Source of the DNA: Arthrobacter sp. H35-D1
GTDB taxonomy: Bacteria > Actinomycetota > Actinomycetes > Actinomycetales > Micrococcaceae
DNA length: 63,620 bases
Direction: 5' to 3'
NCBI RefSeq assembly: GCF_030063185.1
Contig: NZ_JASISP010000024.1
Span: 1-63,620, forward strand
A program made the translations under genes and the position numbers. The notes below the pieces were generated by a model, which saw nothing but the letters and a program-made list of their open reading frames with translations, did not search any database and had not been told where the DNA came from. Below are positions 36,549 to 44,884 of this stretch, one piece after another; positions within the stretch are counted from its first letter, which is position 1; every line of letters starts with the position of its first letter.

Positions 36549-38444
36549 CGGGAGTTTCCGAGTTTTCTGGTGAAACGCGGCGTTTTACCGTGTGATCACG
36601 CGAAAAATCGTGTATTACCTATATATGACTTCCATCGTATCCAAGAAGCAGGGAAACAAGACCTACCTGTACGCCGTGGAATCGGCACGCGTCGATGGGA
36701 AACCCCGCATCGTCTCGCAAACGTATCTGGGCTCCTCCGAGGAGGTCCTGGCCAAACTCACCGGTGCCGAAGCTTCCGGCACCACGCTGCGCAGCGCCCA
36801 CCACACGTTCGGTGACAGCGCCGCCGTCTGGGGCATGCTCGAATCCCTGGGCATCGCAAAGATCATCGACGACGTCGTCTCCGGCACCGATCCGGTCAAG
36901 GGCGTTAGCGTGGGCCAGTTCCTGGCCATCGCAGCACTGAACCGGGTCGTGGCCCCCTGCTCCAAAGCGCAAATCGCCGATTGGTGGGCCACTACCGCCG
37001 GACCTCGCTTCACCAAAATCAGTGCCGCGAAACTGGACCACCGCCGCTTCTGGGACGCGATGAATCAACTCACCCCCACCCATCTGGAGGACATCAGCGC
37101 CCGCATCGCGGCCCGCATCGTGAAGGAGCACGACCTGGACACCTCCGCCCTGGCCCTGGACATGACCAACTTCGCGACGTGGGTCGATACCAACAATGAC
37201 GCCGCCGCCTTGCTGGCCCGTGGCAAATCCAAGCAGAAACGCGCCGACCTGCGCCTACTGGGTCTGGGCCTGGTCGTCACCCGCGACGGGTCCGTCCCGC
37301 TGGCCTGGCACCCGTACCCGGGCAACCGGCCCGATGTCTCGGTGTTCACCCAAACCCTGAACACCCTCACCAAGAGCTTCCATGCCATCACCGGCACCCC
37401 GGAGCCCACCCAAGACGGCGCGGTGGTGCCCGGCTACGAGGGCATGACCGTGGTCTTCGACGCCGGACAAAACAGCGCCAAGAACTTCACCCACCTCATC
37501 AACACCGGAGCCCGCTACGTCGGATCCACCCCGCCCTCGGACCACCAGGAACTCCTGAAAGTCCCCAAGACCCGCTTCACCGCCGTTGAGGACTACCCCG
37601 GGGTCACCGCCCACGAAACCACCAAGACCGTTTACGGGCACGCCCAACGCATCGTGCTCACCCATTCCGATACCCTGCACCGGGCCCAGTCCCGCGGTTT
37701 CGACCAGACCCTGGCCAAGGCCACCGCCAAGCTGGAGGAACTGGCCGACACGCTGACCCGTGGCAAGTCCCGTCGCAACGCCACGGCACTGGCCGCGCAC
37801 ATCAACTCCATCACCCATGACACGTGGGTGAACGAGGTTCTTCACACGACCCTGACCGGGGACACGCCCGCCACGTTCATCCTCACCCACACCGTGGATG
37901 CCGGAGCCCGCAAGAAACTGGAGCACCGGGTGTTCGGCAAGCGGATCCTGATCACCAACCAACCGGATTGGTCCCCGGCCCAGATCGTGGCGGCCTACCG
38001 TTCACAGTCCCATGTTGAAGATTCCTTCCGGCAGCTCAAGGACCGCCAGGTAGTCTCCTTCTCACCGATGCACCACTGGACCGATGACCACATCCGTGTG
38101 CATACCTTCACCTGCGTCCTGGCCTTGCAGATCGCGCACCTGATGACCCGCACCGCGGCCAAAGCCGGTCTCCCGCTCTCGACCCGGGCGTTACTTGATG
38201 AGTTGGGAAGCATCCAGGAGACCGTCCTGCTCCACCATGACGGCGCCAAGGGACGTCCTCGTGCCCAACGCCTGCTCACCGAGCATTCAAAGACAGCCGA
38301 GAAACTCAGTGGACTTTTCACTCTGGAAACCTACGCACCAAACCGCTGACAACCACCGAAAGGAAGCCACTGGGTAATACACCCCTAAAGTGAACCTGAC
38401 TAGGACAAACAAACCAAAATCAGGTCACCTTTCGGAAACTCCCG
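36549..38444 (+). mobile_element. IS1634-family insertion sequence in tnpA
   Basis: 1896 bp with 13-bp perfect inverted ends (CGGGAGTTTCCGA and its complement) and a 4-bp duplication CTAG. It carries one transposase gene in the same direction as tnpA. The transposon was therefore present before the IS. Confidence 0.9.
36625..38349 (+). CDS. IS1634-family DDE transposase
   Basis: 574 residues from ATG 36625; a frame from 36592 would add 11. Family features: KKQGNKTYLYAVESARVDGKPR at the N-terminus, SALALDMTNFATW and MTVVFDAGQNSAKN with the two catalytic Asp, and YRSQSHVEDSFRQLKD with the Glu of the DDE triad. Appears intact, so this IS may still be active. Confidence 0.93.
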   Translation: MTSIVSKKQGNKTYLYAVESARVDGKPRIVSQTYLGSSEEVLAKLTGAEASGTTLRSAHHTFGDSAAVWGMLESLGIAKIIDDVVSGTDPVKGVSVGQFLAIAALNRVVAPCSKAQIADWWATTAGPRFTKISAAKLDHRRFWDAMNQLTPTHLEDISARIAARIVKEHDLDTSALALDMTNFATWVDTNNDAAALLARGKSKQKRADLRLLGLGLVVTRDGSVPLAWHPYPGNRPDVSVFTQTLNTLTKSFHAITGTPEPTQDGAVVPGYEGMTVVFDAGQNSAKNFTHLINTGARYVGSTPPSDHQELLKVPKTRFTAVEDYPGVTAHETTKTVYGHAQRIVLTHSDTLHRAQSRGFDQTLAKATAKLEELADTLTRGKSRRNATALAAHINSITHDTWVNEVLHTTLTGDTPATFILTHTVDAGARKKLEHRVFGKRILITNQPDWSPAQIVAAYRSQSHVEDSFRQLKDRQVVSFSPMHHWTDDHIRVHTFTCVLALQIAHLMTRTAAKAGLPLSTRALLDELGSIQETVLLHHDGAKGRPRAQRLLTEHSKTAEKLSGLFTLETYAPNR

Positions 38445-38557
38445 CTAGGACATGACCACATCAACCTCCTGGGCCGCTACCACTTCAGCACCAACGACTT
38501 ACCCAAAAAAGGCCTCCGACCCCTCCGAAACCCCACCACCTCAAACTAGCCAAACCG

Positions 38558-38595
38558 CTAACCACACAAAACCGTTCCATTACTACTCAGACCCC
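38558..38595 (-). repeat. Right terminal inverted repeat of the Tn3-family transposon
   Basis: Complementary to the left end at 29041-29078 with 37 of 38 identical. AACTT follows at 38596-38600. Confidence 0.9.
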
Positions 38596-39325
38596 AACTT
38601 CGCGCGTTCCATCGTCGTGGTGGACCAGCAGCGCAAGCGTCGGGCCGGGCTGGTCCGTTGTGAACTGCAGCATCGGCACATCACCGTTGGCTTTTCCAGG
38701 GGCAAGAATGGGGCGGTGCCCAATGGGCTCCCATTTCTGGAGCGGCTTCGTCGGGCCGTCGTCCAGGATTCCCAACGCGGTGGTGCGGATGATCCGCGTC
38801 CCCGAATCATCGGCCATGAAACGCAGCCCGGGGGAGCTGCCCGCCACCCGGTCGGCGGGAACCCCCTACATCACCTCGGTCACGGGCCGCATGAAGTCGC
38901 GCCCACCGCCGGACACGATGTAGCTCGTGAACTCGTGAACTCGTGTGCTTCGAGGTAGCCGAGCAGCTCGATCATGGGAACGAACCCGAGCTCGGTGTAC
39001 GGGCGCCGATGGCCTGGGTGCTCCGCTGTTGCCAGGAAGTCTGCGGCCGACCTCGCGAAGTCTTCAACGTCGACGTCACCGAACGCGCCTTCCACGGCTG
39101 GGCCTGCTGCAGGGACGGATCTTCACGAGCCATCCCTGCCAAGCGTTGGGCGATGAACACCCCTTGTGCAAGCGGCTTTTCACACCACAAGGTGCCGTCG
39201 TTGTCGAGGACGGCAACCCGATCGCGTGGCTGCTCGTGGGGCGAGAGATCTTGGCGACGGGCGACACCGGCCAAATGGTTCAGAGTGCTGCAGAAGTCGC
39301 TGAACTTCAAATCTTCCAAGGACAC
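38596..39325 (-). pseudogene. HAD-family phosphatase gene, main part, several lesions
   Basis: Reads as the HAD-like hydrolase with DRVAVLDNDGTLWCEKP (motif I), then a deletion with frameshift near 39090, then DVEDFARSAADFLATAEHP and YTELGFVPMIELLGYLEAHEF. An 8-bp tandem duplication near 38930-38945 shifts the frame into SYIVSGGGRDFMRPVTEVM. An in-frame TAG follows, then DDGPTKPLQKWEPIGHRP and MLQFTTDQPG to HHDDGTREV at the transposon edge. The C-terminal tail is at 19642-19743. Only the insertions, not the other lesions, keep the frame. Confidence 0.8.
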
Positions 39326-39404
39326 GCGACAGGCGCATCATCCATCCGGGGTGAGGTTACGTGCTCCGGCCACCAACGAGACCGGCCCGGTTGGTGGCGT
39401 GAAG

Positions 39405-40091
39405 CTATTCGCCGTCGTCGGCAGAATCCACCGAATCTACAGGACCTACAGGGTCGGCAGGGTCGCCAAGCCCGCGGGCGGCGAGGGCCTCGCCGGTGGC
39501 GCGGGCATAACCCACCGTGGCAATCACCACGGGAAGGGAACGGGCCACGAGGTTGCGTTCCAGGCCCCTGGCACGGGCGGCGTCGCGCACGTCGCCAAAG
39601 GCCCCGATGACAAAGGGGATGCTGCGCAGCATCAGTGCCACGGTGAGCGCGAAACGCTCGGGGTCGGCGCCAAACCTGGCCAGCGGCTGCACCATTGCAG
39701 CCAGCCCGTCGAGAAGCTCGTCAACGGGGGTGGTGGCCGTGAGAATATTCGAGGCAAGCACCGTGGACACAATGGCTGCAATGACCTGCCAGGCAACCCA
39801 TGGCCCGTTCTGCCACCATTGGTAGCCGCCAATGAGGACAAGAAAGATCAGCATCATGCGCACGGCCCGCCACATCCGCAGCCAGGGAAGCCCGGCCAGG
39901 AAATGTGCGCCGGCGACCACTGCCAAGGTTGCGGTCGTGGCGATCACGCCCGCCCACAGCGAGACAAACGGCGAGGCCAGGCACAATACGGCCACCGCCA
40001 ACAACAGCACAGCCTTCGCACCCAGCGGCATCCGGTGGACGGGGGAGGTGCCCGGCACATATCCGGCGACCAAAAAGGCGTGTCCGCGCAC
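39405..40091 (-). CDS. bioN: ECF transporter transmembrane subunit (EcfT/BioN-like)
   Basis: 228 residues; GTG start overlaps the ATPase stop (TAGTG). Membrane coupling subunit of the biotin ECF importer. Helices such as AVLLLAVAVLCLASPFVSLWAGV, and the coupling motif FGDVRDAARARGLERN (Ala-Arg-Gly type) that contacts the ATPase. The C-terminus ends in a degenerate 3-residue repeat (DPADPVGPVDSVDSADDGE), encoded by a 9-bp tandem repeat. Confidence 0.88.
   Translation of the reverse strand: MRGHAFLVAGYVPGTSPVHRMPLGAKAVLLLAVAVLCLASPFVSLWAGVIATTATLAVVAGAHFLAGLPWLRMWRAVRMMLIFLVLIGGYQWWQNGPWVAWQVIAAIVSTVLASNILTATTPVDELLDGLAAMVQPLARFGADPERFALTVALMLRSIPFVIGAFGDVRDAARARGLERNLVARSLPVVIATVGYARATGEALAARGLGDPADPVGPVDSVDSADDGE
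39424..39468 (-). repeat. 9-bp degenerate tandem repeat at the 3' end of ecfT
   Basis: Five units (39424, 39433, 39442, 39451, 39460) of the form GAATCCACC / GGACCTACA / GGGTCGGCA on the plus strand. In frame, giving three-residue units ending the protein. Confidence 0.8.
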
Positions 40092-40813
40092 TACGCGCCC
40101 ACCAGCGTCCTGTACCGGGCAATCGCTTCCCGGGGGTCGCCGTCGTACGCCACGTCACCGTTGTCAATGACCAGGACACGGTCAAAGCCTGCCGCCAGGG
40201 CGAGGTCGTGGGTGGACATGACGATTTGTTGCGGTAGGGCGTCGAGCCGGTCCATGAGCAGTTTCGTGTTGCGCAGGTCGAGCAGCGTGGACGGCTCGTC
40301 AAGGACCAGGATGTCGGGTGCCACGGCCAGCACCGTGGCCAGGGCTGTGAGCTGGCGTTCGCCGCCGGACAGCTCGAAAATGCTGCTCTGTGCCAGGTGC
40401 CCCAGCCCATGGTCGGCAAGGATCGCCGCGGCCTTGTGCGCGCGTTCCTTCTTGCCCAATTTTTGCCGCCGCAGGGACAGTTCAAGATCCTCCTGCGGGG
40501 TGGGCATCACCAGCTGGGACAGGGGATCGGTGAACACGAAACCGACGCTGCGCCGCACGGCCGTGGCCTCGGTGCGGGTGTTGCGCCCATTGACGTGCAC
40601 TGTCCCGGTCGAAGGAAGCACAAGTCCATTGATGAGGCGCAGCAGCGTTGACTTCCCTGAACCATTGGCACCAATCACGGCAATGCGCTGTTCGGCCAGG
40701 GTCAGGGAGAGCGGTGCAAGGATGACCTTGTCTTCGGCGACGCGCGGGTCCGACGGCGGAATGCTCACCCCGGCACCGGCCATGACTATCGAGTTTGGTG
40801 CTGACGTGTTCAC
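40091..40813 (-). CDS. bioM: ECF transporter ATPase (BioM-like)
   Basis: 240 residues from GTG 40813, overlapping the bioY stop (GTGA). Walker A AVIGANGSGKSTLLRLING, Q-loop VGFVFTDPLSQLVMPTPQED (typical of ECF ATPases), signature FELSGGERQLTALATVLA, Walker B ILVLDEPSTLLD, switch IVMSTHDLALAAGF. Powers biotin uptake together with EcfT and BioY. Confidence 0.92.
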   Translation of the reverse strand: MNTSAPNSIVMAGAGVSIPPSDPRVAEDKVILAPLSLTLAEQRIAVIGANGSGKSTLLRLINGLVLPSTGTVHVNGRNTRTEATAVRRSVGFVFTDPLSQLVMPTPQEDLELSLRRQKLGKKERAHKAAAILADHGLGHLAQSSIFELSGGERQLTALATVLAVAPDILVLDEPSTLLDLRNTKLLMDRLDALPQQIVMSTHDLALAAGFDRVLVIDNGDVAYDGDPREAIARYRTLVGA

Positions 40814-41460
40814 TTGCGGCGGCGCACCAAGAGGTCGGGGAAGGCACGGTGCAGGCTGAGCGCGACCACCACGGCCAAGACGTTCTTCAGGATGTCTCCC
40901 GGCAGGAAGACGACGTCGGCAAGCACGGCAGTTTGGACGCCCATGCCCTTCATGACAAATCCCACAATGCCGAAGATGTGTATGACGACGGTGCCGGCCA
41001 TGGCAGCACCGAACAAAGCCGCGGTACGCCACCGGCTGCGAACGGCCAAAACTGCAAGCAAACCGACCACCGCAGCACCGAAGACGAAGCCCACAATGTA
41101 GCCGGCCGAGGGGCTTGCCAGGACGGCCGGACCGGCGCGGAAACCGCTGAAGATGGGCAGCCCCACCAGTCCCAGCAGCACGTACAGGCCCACTGCGGCG
41201 GTGCCGCGGCCAAATCCAAGGACAAGTCCGCACAAGCTGACCACCAGTGTCTGCAACGTGATGGCGACGCCGAATGGGCCCACGTTGATGCCCGGAACGG
41301 CGATGGAGGCGGCCAGCAGCGCCGCAAAAACGGCAATGAGTGACAAGTCCATGGCGCCCCAGCGTTGACGCACAAAGCCACGCTGCGGCTTGCCTGGGCC
41401 GGCCCCGGGGAGAGGGTTTGGTGTGTTCAAGGTCTCATCCACAGGCCGTGAAGAAGTCAT
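40810..41460 (-). CDS. bioY: Biotin transporter substrate-binding subunit BioY
   Basis: 216 residues from ATG 41460; an ATG further in (MDLSLIAV) or a longer frame upstream are possible. Six membrane segments with the BioY features VAITLQTLVVSLCGLVLG, YVLLGLVGLPIFSGFRAG, SPSAGYIVGFVFGA and LPGDILKNVLAVVVA. S-component for biotin; the order bioY-bioM-bioN with overlapping stops shows one operon. Confidence 0.92.
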   Translation of the reverse strand: MTSSRPVDETLNTPNPLPGAGPGKPQRGFVRQRWGAMDLSLIAVFAALLAASIAVPGINVGPFGVAITLQTLVVSLCGLVLGFGRGTAAVGLYVLLGLVGLPIFSGFRAGPAVLASPSAGYIVGFVFGAAVVGLLAVLAVRSRWRTAALFGAAMAGTVVIHIFGIVGFVMKGMGVQTAVLADVVFLPGDILKNVLAVVVALSLHRAFPDLLVRRRK

Positions 41461-41611
41461 TATTGCTGCTTTCGCTAGATTTGGAACAGGCGGGGATTTC
41501 CACTGTCCCGGAACCTCGTTAGACTGGATTGGTTGTTCAACGCTGCTCGCTGCCGATTTGCCGGGGGGTTCGTTTCTCGGCATCTACCCACTTACGTGAA
41601 AGGTTACTACG

Positions 41612-43210
41612 TTGATATCGGTCCAAGACCTTGAGTTACGTGCCGGAGCGCGCCTGCTCATGGACGAAGTATCCTTCCGCATCGACAGCGGTGACAAGAT
41701 CGGACTGGTGGGTCGCAACGGTGCCGGCAAGACCACCCTGACCCGTGTTTTGGCCGGAGAGGGGCTCCCCGCCGGTGGCAAGGTCACCCGCACGGGCGAG
41801 ATCGGCTACCTGCCGCAGGACCCCCGCACGCCTGACATGGAGCAGCTGGCCAAGGACCGCATTCTCTCCGCACGCGACCTGGACAAGGTCATCACGAAGC
41901 TGCGCAAGGCCGAAAGCGACATGGCCAGCGAGGACAATGGCATCCGCGACAAGGCCATGCGCCGCTACGACAGGCTTGAAGTCGAGTTCCTGGCCAACGG
42001 CGGCTATGCCGCCGAGGCCGAAGCCGCTGCGATCTCCTCCAACCTGGCCTTGCCCGAACGCATCCTCAACCAGCCGTTGAAAACACTTTCCGGTGGCCAG
42101 CGCCGACGCGTGGAGCTGGCCAGGATCCTGTTTTCCGGCGCCAAGACCATGCTGTTGGATGAGCCCACCAACCACTTGGATGCCGACTCCATCGCGTGGC
42201 TGCGCGACTTTTTGAAGAACCACAACGGTGGCTTGATCGTGATCAGCCACGACACCGAGCTGCTTGAGGCGACGGTGAACAAGGTCTACCACCTTGACGC
42301 CAACCGGGCCACCATCGACCAGTACAACCTGGGCTGGAAAAAGTACCTGGCACAGCGTGAAACCGACGAACGGGCACGACGTCGGGAACGCGCCAATGCT
42401 GAAAAGAAGGCCGGCGTCCTGATGGACCAGGCCAACAAAATGCGTGCCAAGGCCACCAAGGCCGTGGCAGCACAGAACATGGCCAAGCGCGCCGAGCGCC
42501 TGTTGGCCGGGCTGGAAGAGGTCAGGGCGCAGGACAAGGTTGCGGCGCTGCGCTTCCCCGATCCTTCCCCTTGCGGCAAGACACCGCTCATGGCCGAGGG
42601 CCTGAGCAAGTCCTATGGTTCGCTGGAGATCTTCACCGATGTCAGTTTGGCCATCGACCGCGGATCCAAGGTGGTGATCCTCGGCCTGAACGGTGCGGGG
42701 AAGACCACCTTGCTGCGCATGCTTGCCGGCGTGGCTGCGCCTGACACCGGCGAAGTCATTGCCGGCCACGGACTCAAGGTTGGCTACTACGCCCAGGAGC
42801 ACGACACCCTTGACGTCACCCGGACCGTGCTTGAAAACATGCGTTCGTCAGCCGGGGGCATGAACGACGCCGAGGTGCGCGGCATCCTGGGCTCGTTCCT
42901 GTTCTCCGGCGATGACGTGAACAAGCCCGCCGGTGTGCTCTCCGGTGGAGAGAAGACTCGTCTGGCCCTTGCCACCATCGTGGCTTCGAGCGCCAATGTG
43001 TTGCTGCTCGATGAGCCCACCAACAACCTTGACCCCGCGAGCCGTGCGGAAATTTTGGGTGCGTTGAAGAACTACACGGGCGCCGTGGTGCTTGTCAGCC
43101 ACGACGAGGGCGCTGTTGCCGCCCTTGACCCCGAACGCGTGGTTTTGTTGCCCGACGGCGACGAGGACCTGTGGAACCAGGACTACCTGGACCTCATCAC
43201 GCTGGCCTAA
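41612..43210 (+). CDS. ABC-F family ATPase
   Basis: 532 residues; TTG start with GAAAGG 8 nt upstream. Two ABC domains: VGRNGAGKTTLTRVLAG ... TLSGGQRRRVELARIL ... MLLDEPTNHLDADS, and LGLNGAGKTTLLRMLAG ... VLSGGEKTRLALATIV ... LLLDEPTNNLDPAS, joined by a charged linker (ERARRRERANAEKKAG). No membrane segments, so it acts on ribosomes (translation factor or resistance protection type); the subtype cannot be fixed here. Confidence 0.9.
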   Translation: MISVQDLELRAGARLLMDEVSFRIDSGDKIGLVGRNGAGKTTLTRVLAGEGLPAGGKVTRTGEIGYLPQDPRTPDMEQLAKDRILSARDLDKVITKLRKAESDMASEDNGIRDKAMRRYDRLEVEFLANGGYAAEAEAAAISSNLALPERILNQPLKTLSGGQRRRVELARILFSGAKTMLLDEPTNHLDADSIAWLRDFLKNHNGGLIVISHDTELLEATVNKVYHLDANRATIDQYNLGWKKYLAQRETDERARRRERANAEKKAGVLMDQANKMRAKATKAVAAQNMAKRAERLLAGLEEVRAQDKVAALRFPDPSPCGKTPLMAEGLSKSYGSLEIFTDVSLAIDRGSKVVILGLNGAGKTTLLRMLAGVAAPDTGEVIAGHGLKVGYYAQEHDTLDVTRTVLENMRSSAGGMNDAEVRGILGSFLFSGDDVNKPAGVLSGGEKTRLALATIVASSANVLLLDEPTNNLDPASRAEILGALKNYTGAVVLVSHDEGAVAALDPERVVLLPDGDEDLWNQDYLDLITLA

Positions 43211-43211
43211 C

Positions 43212-43253
43212 CAGCCGGGCCTGATCAGCCAGGCCTAGCCAGCCGGGCCTAGC
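43212..43253 (+). repeat. 14-bp tandem repeat, three units, between two convergent genes
   Basis: CAGCCGGGCCTGAT, CAGCCAGGCCTAGC, CAGCCGGGCCTAGC at 43212, 43226 and 43240. It fills the gap after the ABC-F stop and reaches the stop codon of the YbaK gene. Confidence 0.85.
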
Positions 43254-43740
43254 GCACGGCCGTTTCCGTTGCCCCGGTAACTTCCAGAAGCGCCGGATAG
43301 GCCATGGAAAGCATGGCCTGGTGGCTGCCTGCCCCGGCCCACAGGACCGGATACTGGGCCAGCTCGGTGTCAAGAAAAGCGCGGATGGGCCGGGGGTGGC
43401 CCAGCGGGGCCACCCCTCCCACGGGCTGTCCGGCGTGCGCCAAGACGAATTCGGGGCCCGCCCGATTGATCTTGGGCAGTCCGTGCTCTTGCGCGAGTTT
43501 TTTCACGTTGACTTTGGCGGCTCCGCTGGCCAGAATCAGCAATGGTTCCCCGGCGCACTCAAAGATCAGACTGTTGGCGATCGCCCCGACGTGGCAGCCA
43601 AGCACAGCCGCAGCGGTGGCAGCAGTCGCCACGGAATCCGGGACAACCACCACGGTGTCGGCCAGCCCAGCGGCGAGCAGCGCCGAGCGCACATTCTCAA
43701 CAACGGGGTTCACCGGGTTGCCCTGGTTTACGGACGGCAT
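43249..43740 (-). CDS. YbaK/EbsC-family aminoacyl-tRNA deacylase
   Basis: 163 residues from ATG 43740, which overlaps the SURF1 stop region. AAAVLGCHVGAIANSLIFECAGEPLLILASGAAKVNVKKL with the conserved Lys, and APLGHPRPIRAFLD (GxxH loop) are typical of the editing domain that removes wrong amino acids (mostly Cys or Ala from tRNA-Pro/Cys). C-terminal WAGAGSHQAMLSM. Confidence 0.88.
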   Translation of the reverse strand: MPSVNQGNPVNPVVENVRSALLAAGLADTVVVVPDSVATAATAAAVLGCHVGAIANSLIFECAGEPLLILASGAAKVNVKKLAQEHGLPKINRAGPEFVLAHAGQPVGGVAPLGHPRPIRAFLDTELAQYPVLWAGAGSHQAMLSMAYPALLEVTGATETAVR

Positions 43741-43741
43741 T

Positions 43742-44635
43742 CTAGAAGCCCTGCGAATCCAAGAGGGCGTCCTCGGCTTCTTCAGCGGTGGGGCGTGCGC
43801 CGGGCTTGCGCACCTTCTGGTGCTTGCGCGGGTGGAAGGCCGAGCCCCTGCCATAAAGCTCCTCCACGGGAACTCCGGATTCGGCCGCCTCGAGGGCGTC
43901 AAAGTCGTCATTGCGTCGTTGCATGCGCGCCGCGTAGCCAAAGCCAACGAAGGCCAAGATGCCAAAGGCAATCCACTGCAGGGCATAGCTCAGGTGGGAG
44001 CCTTCATCAATGGACGGCGCCGGGAAGGCAACAGGGTTGCGGGCAGCAGCGGGGGATTCGCTGGCCAGTTGCCCGTAGGCTCCGGTTTTGATGGGATAGT
44101 CAAGCTGCGCGGCGTAGTCGTCGAGCTCAATGGAAGCCAACTGGCCTTCAGGGGCACCGCGATCTAGTCGGGGTTCAACCGGCTTGAGCCGGGCAACCAC
44201 TGTGACAACGCCGGGTTCCGGTTGCGGGACTACATCAGGGTGGCCGGGCTCCTTGTTGCCAATGGGCAGCCAGCCGCGGTCGATGACAACGGTGTCGCCG
44301 TTCTCCAGTTTCAGCGGCACCAGCACCTCGTAGCCGGCGGCCCCGTTGAGCGGCCGGTTGCGCACAATCCGCTCATCGGCAGTTTGATAGGTGCCCTTCA
44401 AGCGCACCTGGGTCCACTCCTTGGCCGGATCCAGCGTGTCAAAGTTGGCGGCCTCATCCGGATAGTCCACTGCTGTGCCGGAGTAGTTTTGCTGGATCTT
44501 GTTGATGTTCTCCACCACGGCATTGCGGCGATTCATCTGCCAGTTGCCCAAGGCCACACAGGCCACTGCAAAGACCAACGCCATCGCAAAATAGCCCAGC
44601 CACCTGCTGGAGAACAAAAATTTGTACGTCTTCAT
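43742..44635 (-). CDS. SURF1-family cytochrome oxidase assembly protein
   Basis: 297 residues. Two membrane helices at the ends, WLGYFAMALVFAVACVALGNWQ and LQWIAFGILAFVGFGYAAR, around the SURF1 core: QVRLKGTYQTADERIVRNRPL, GYEVLVPLKLENGDTVVIDRGWLP. Assists heme a insertion in aa3 oxidase, so it fits with ctaA and ctaB elsewhere in the window. Downstream of the small zinc-finger gene on the same strand. Confidence 0.92.
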   Translation of the reverse strand: MKTYKFLFSSRWLGYFAMALVFAVACVALGNWQMNRRNAVVENINKIQQNYSGTAVDYPDEAANFDTLDPAKEWTQVRLKGTYQTADERIVRNRPLNGAAGYEVLVPLKLENGDTVVIDRGWLPIGNKEPGHPDVVPQPEPGVVTVVARLKPVEPRLDRGAPEGQLASIELDDYAAQLDYPIKTGAYGQLASESPAAARNPVAFPAPSIDEGSHLSYALQWIAFGILAFVGFGYAARMQRRNDDFDALEAAESGVPVEELYGRGSAFHPRKHQKVRKPGARPTAEEAEDALLDSQGF

Positions 44636-44638
44636 GAA

Positions 44639-44884
44639 TTAGGCGGAATCCTTAGGGCTCAAGGGCAGGGTTTCCTTCCACAGGGACCGGCTTTTCAGAT
44701 AATCTGCCAGCCATTCCGCATGGTCGGTGCAGGCCAGCCAAATCTTACGGCGGTCAGCTGTGTGAATCTTGGGATTGTTCCACAACAGTTGCGTGGTGGC
44801 GTGGGCACGGCAGCCCTTGCGCGAGCAGATGGGCGCTTCCGGTTCTGTTTGCCCCGCGCCGGGGAGCATGTCAAGGATGTCCAT
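44639..44884 (-). CDS. Small Cys-rich conserved protein, unknown function
   Basis: 81 residues from ATG 44884, overlapping the end of the DUF3099 gene by 14 bp. CSRKGCRAHATTQLLWNNPK and IWLACTDHAEWLADYL give a C-x4-C-x2-H and C-x2-H pattern that could bind zinc. Proteins of this kind have sometimes been annotated acetone carboxylase, which I do not support. Cotranscribed with surf1. Confidence 0.78.
   Translation of the reverse strand: MDILDMLPGAGQTEPEAPICSRKGCRAHATTQLLWNNPKIHTADRRKIWLACTDHAEWLADYLKSRSLWKETLPLSPKDSA

Larger units (their letters stand above)
33653..38549 (+). pseudogene. tnpA: Tn3-family transposase gene interrupted by an IS1634-family element
   Basis: ATG 33653 has GAGGA upstream. 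The main part to 36548 shows TnpA features (MPVNFVPEDQREHYGRYSTD; DLSICAVLLAEACNIGLEPV; SADGIRFVVPVRTLNAG; FVDG; TDTAGYSDQVFGLFRLNGY). At CTAG (36545-36548) an IS begins. After the second CTAG (38445-38448) the frame resumes exactly with HDHINLLGRYHFS and ends RPLRNPTTSN-stop at 38547-38549. Without the IS it would encode 998 residues, the normal length. The present frame ends at 36595 inside the IS, losing about 33 C-terminal residues. Confidence 0.92.
29041..38595. mobile_element. Tn3-family transposon (9555 bp) carrying a WxL/WxL-interacting surface locus
   Basis: 38-bp terminal inverted repeats (29041-29078 and 38558-38595, one mismatch, beginning GGGGTCTGAGTAG) and the 5-bp duplication AACTT at 29036-29040 and 38596-38600 define the unit. 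Inside are a resolvase remnant, a MarR regulator, two WxL-like proteins, a WxL-interacting protein, an intact resolvase, a res-like region and tnpA. tnpA is split by an IS1634-family element, so the transposon can no longer move by itself. A further copy of the end sequence lies internally at 32923. Confidence 0.9.

Noticed and set aside
39405-41460. ECF genes as part of the mobile region
   Set aside because: They lie outside the defined right boundary (38600), have backbone-like codon use and a normal bioYMN order.
43212-43253. Terminator between the convergent ABC-F and YbaK genes
   Set aside because: The sequence is a tandem repeat without a clear long stem and T-run.
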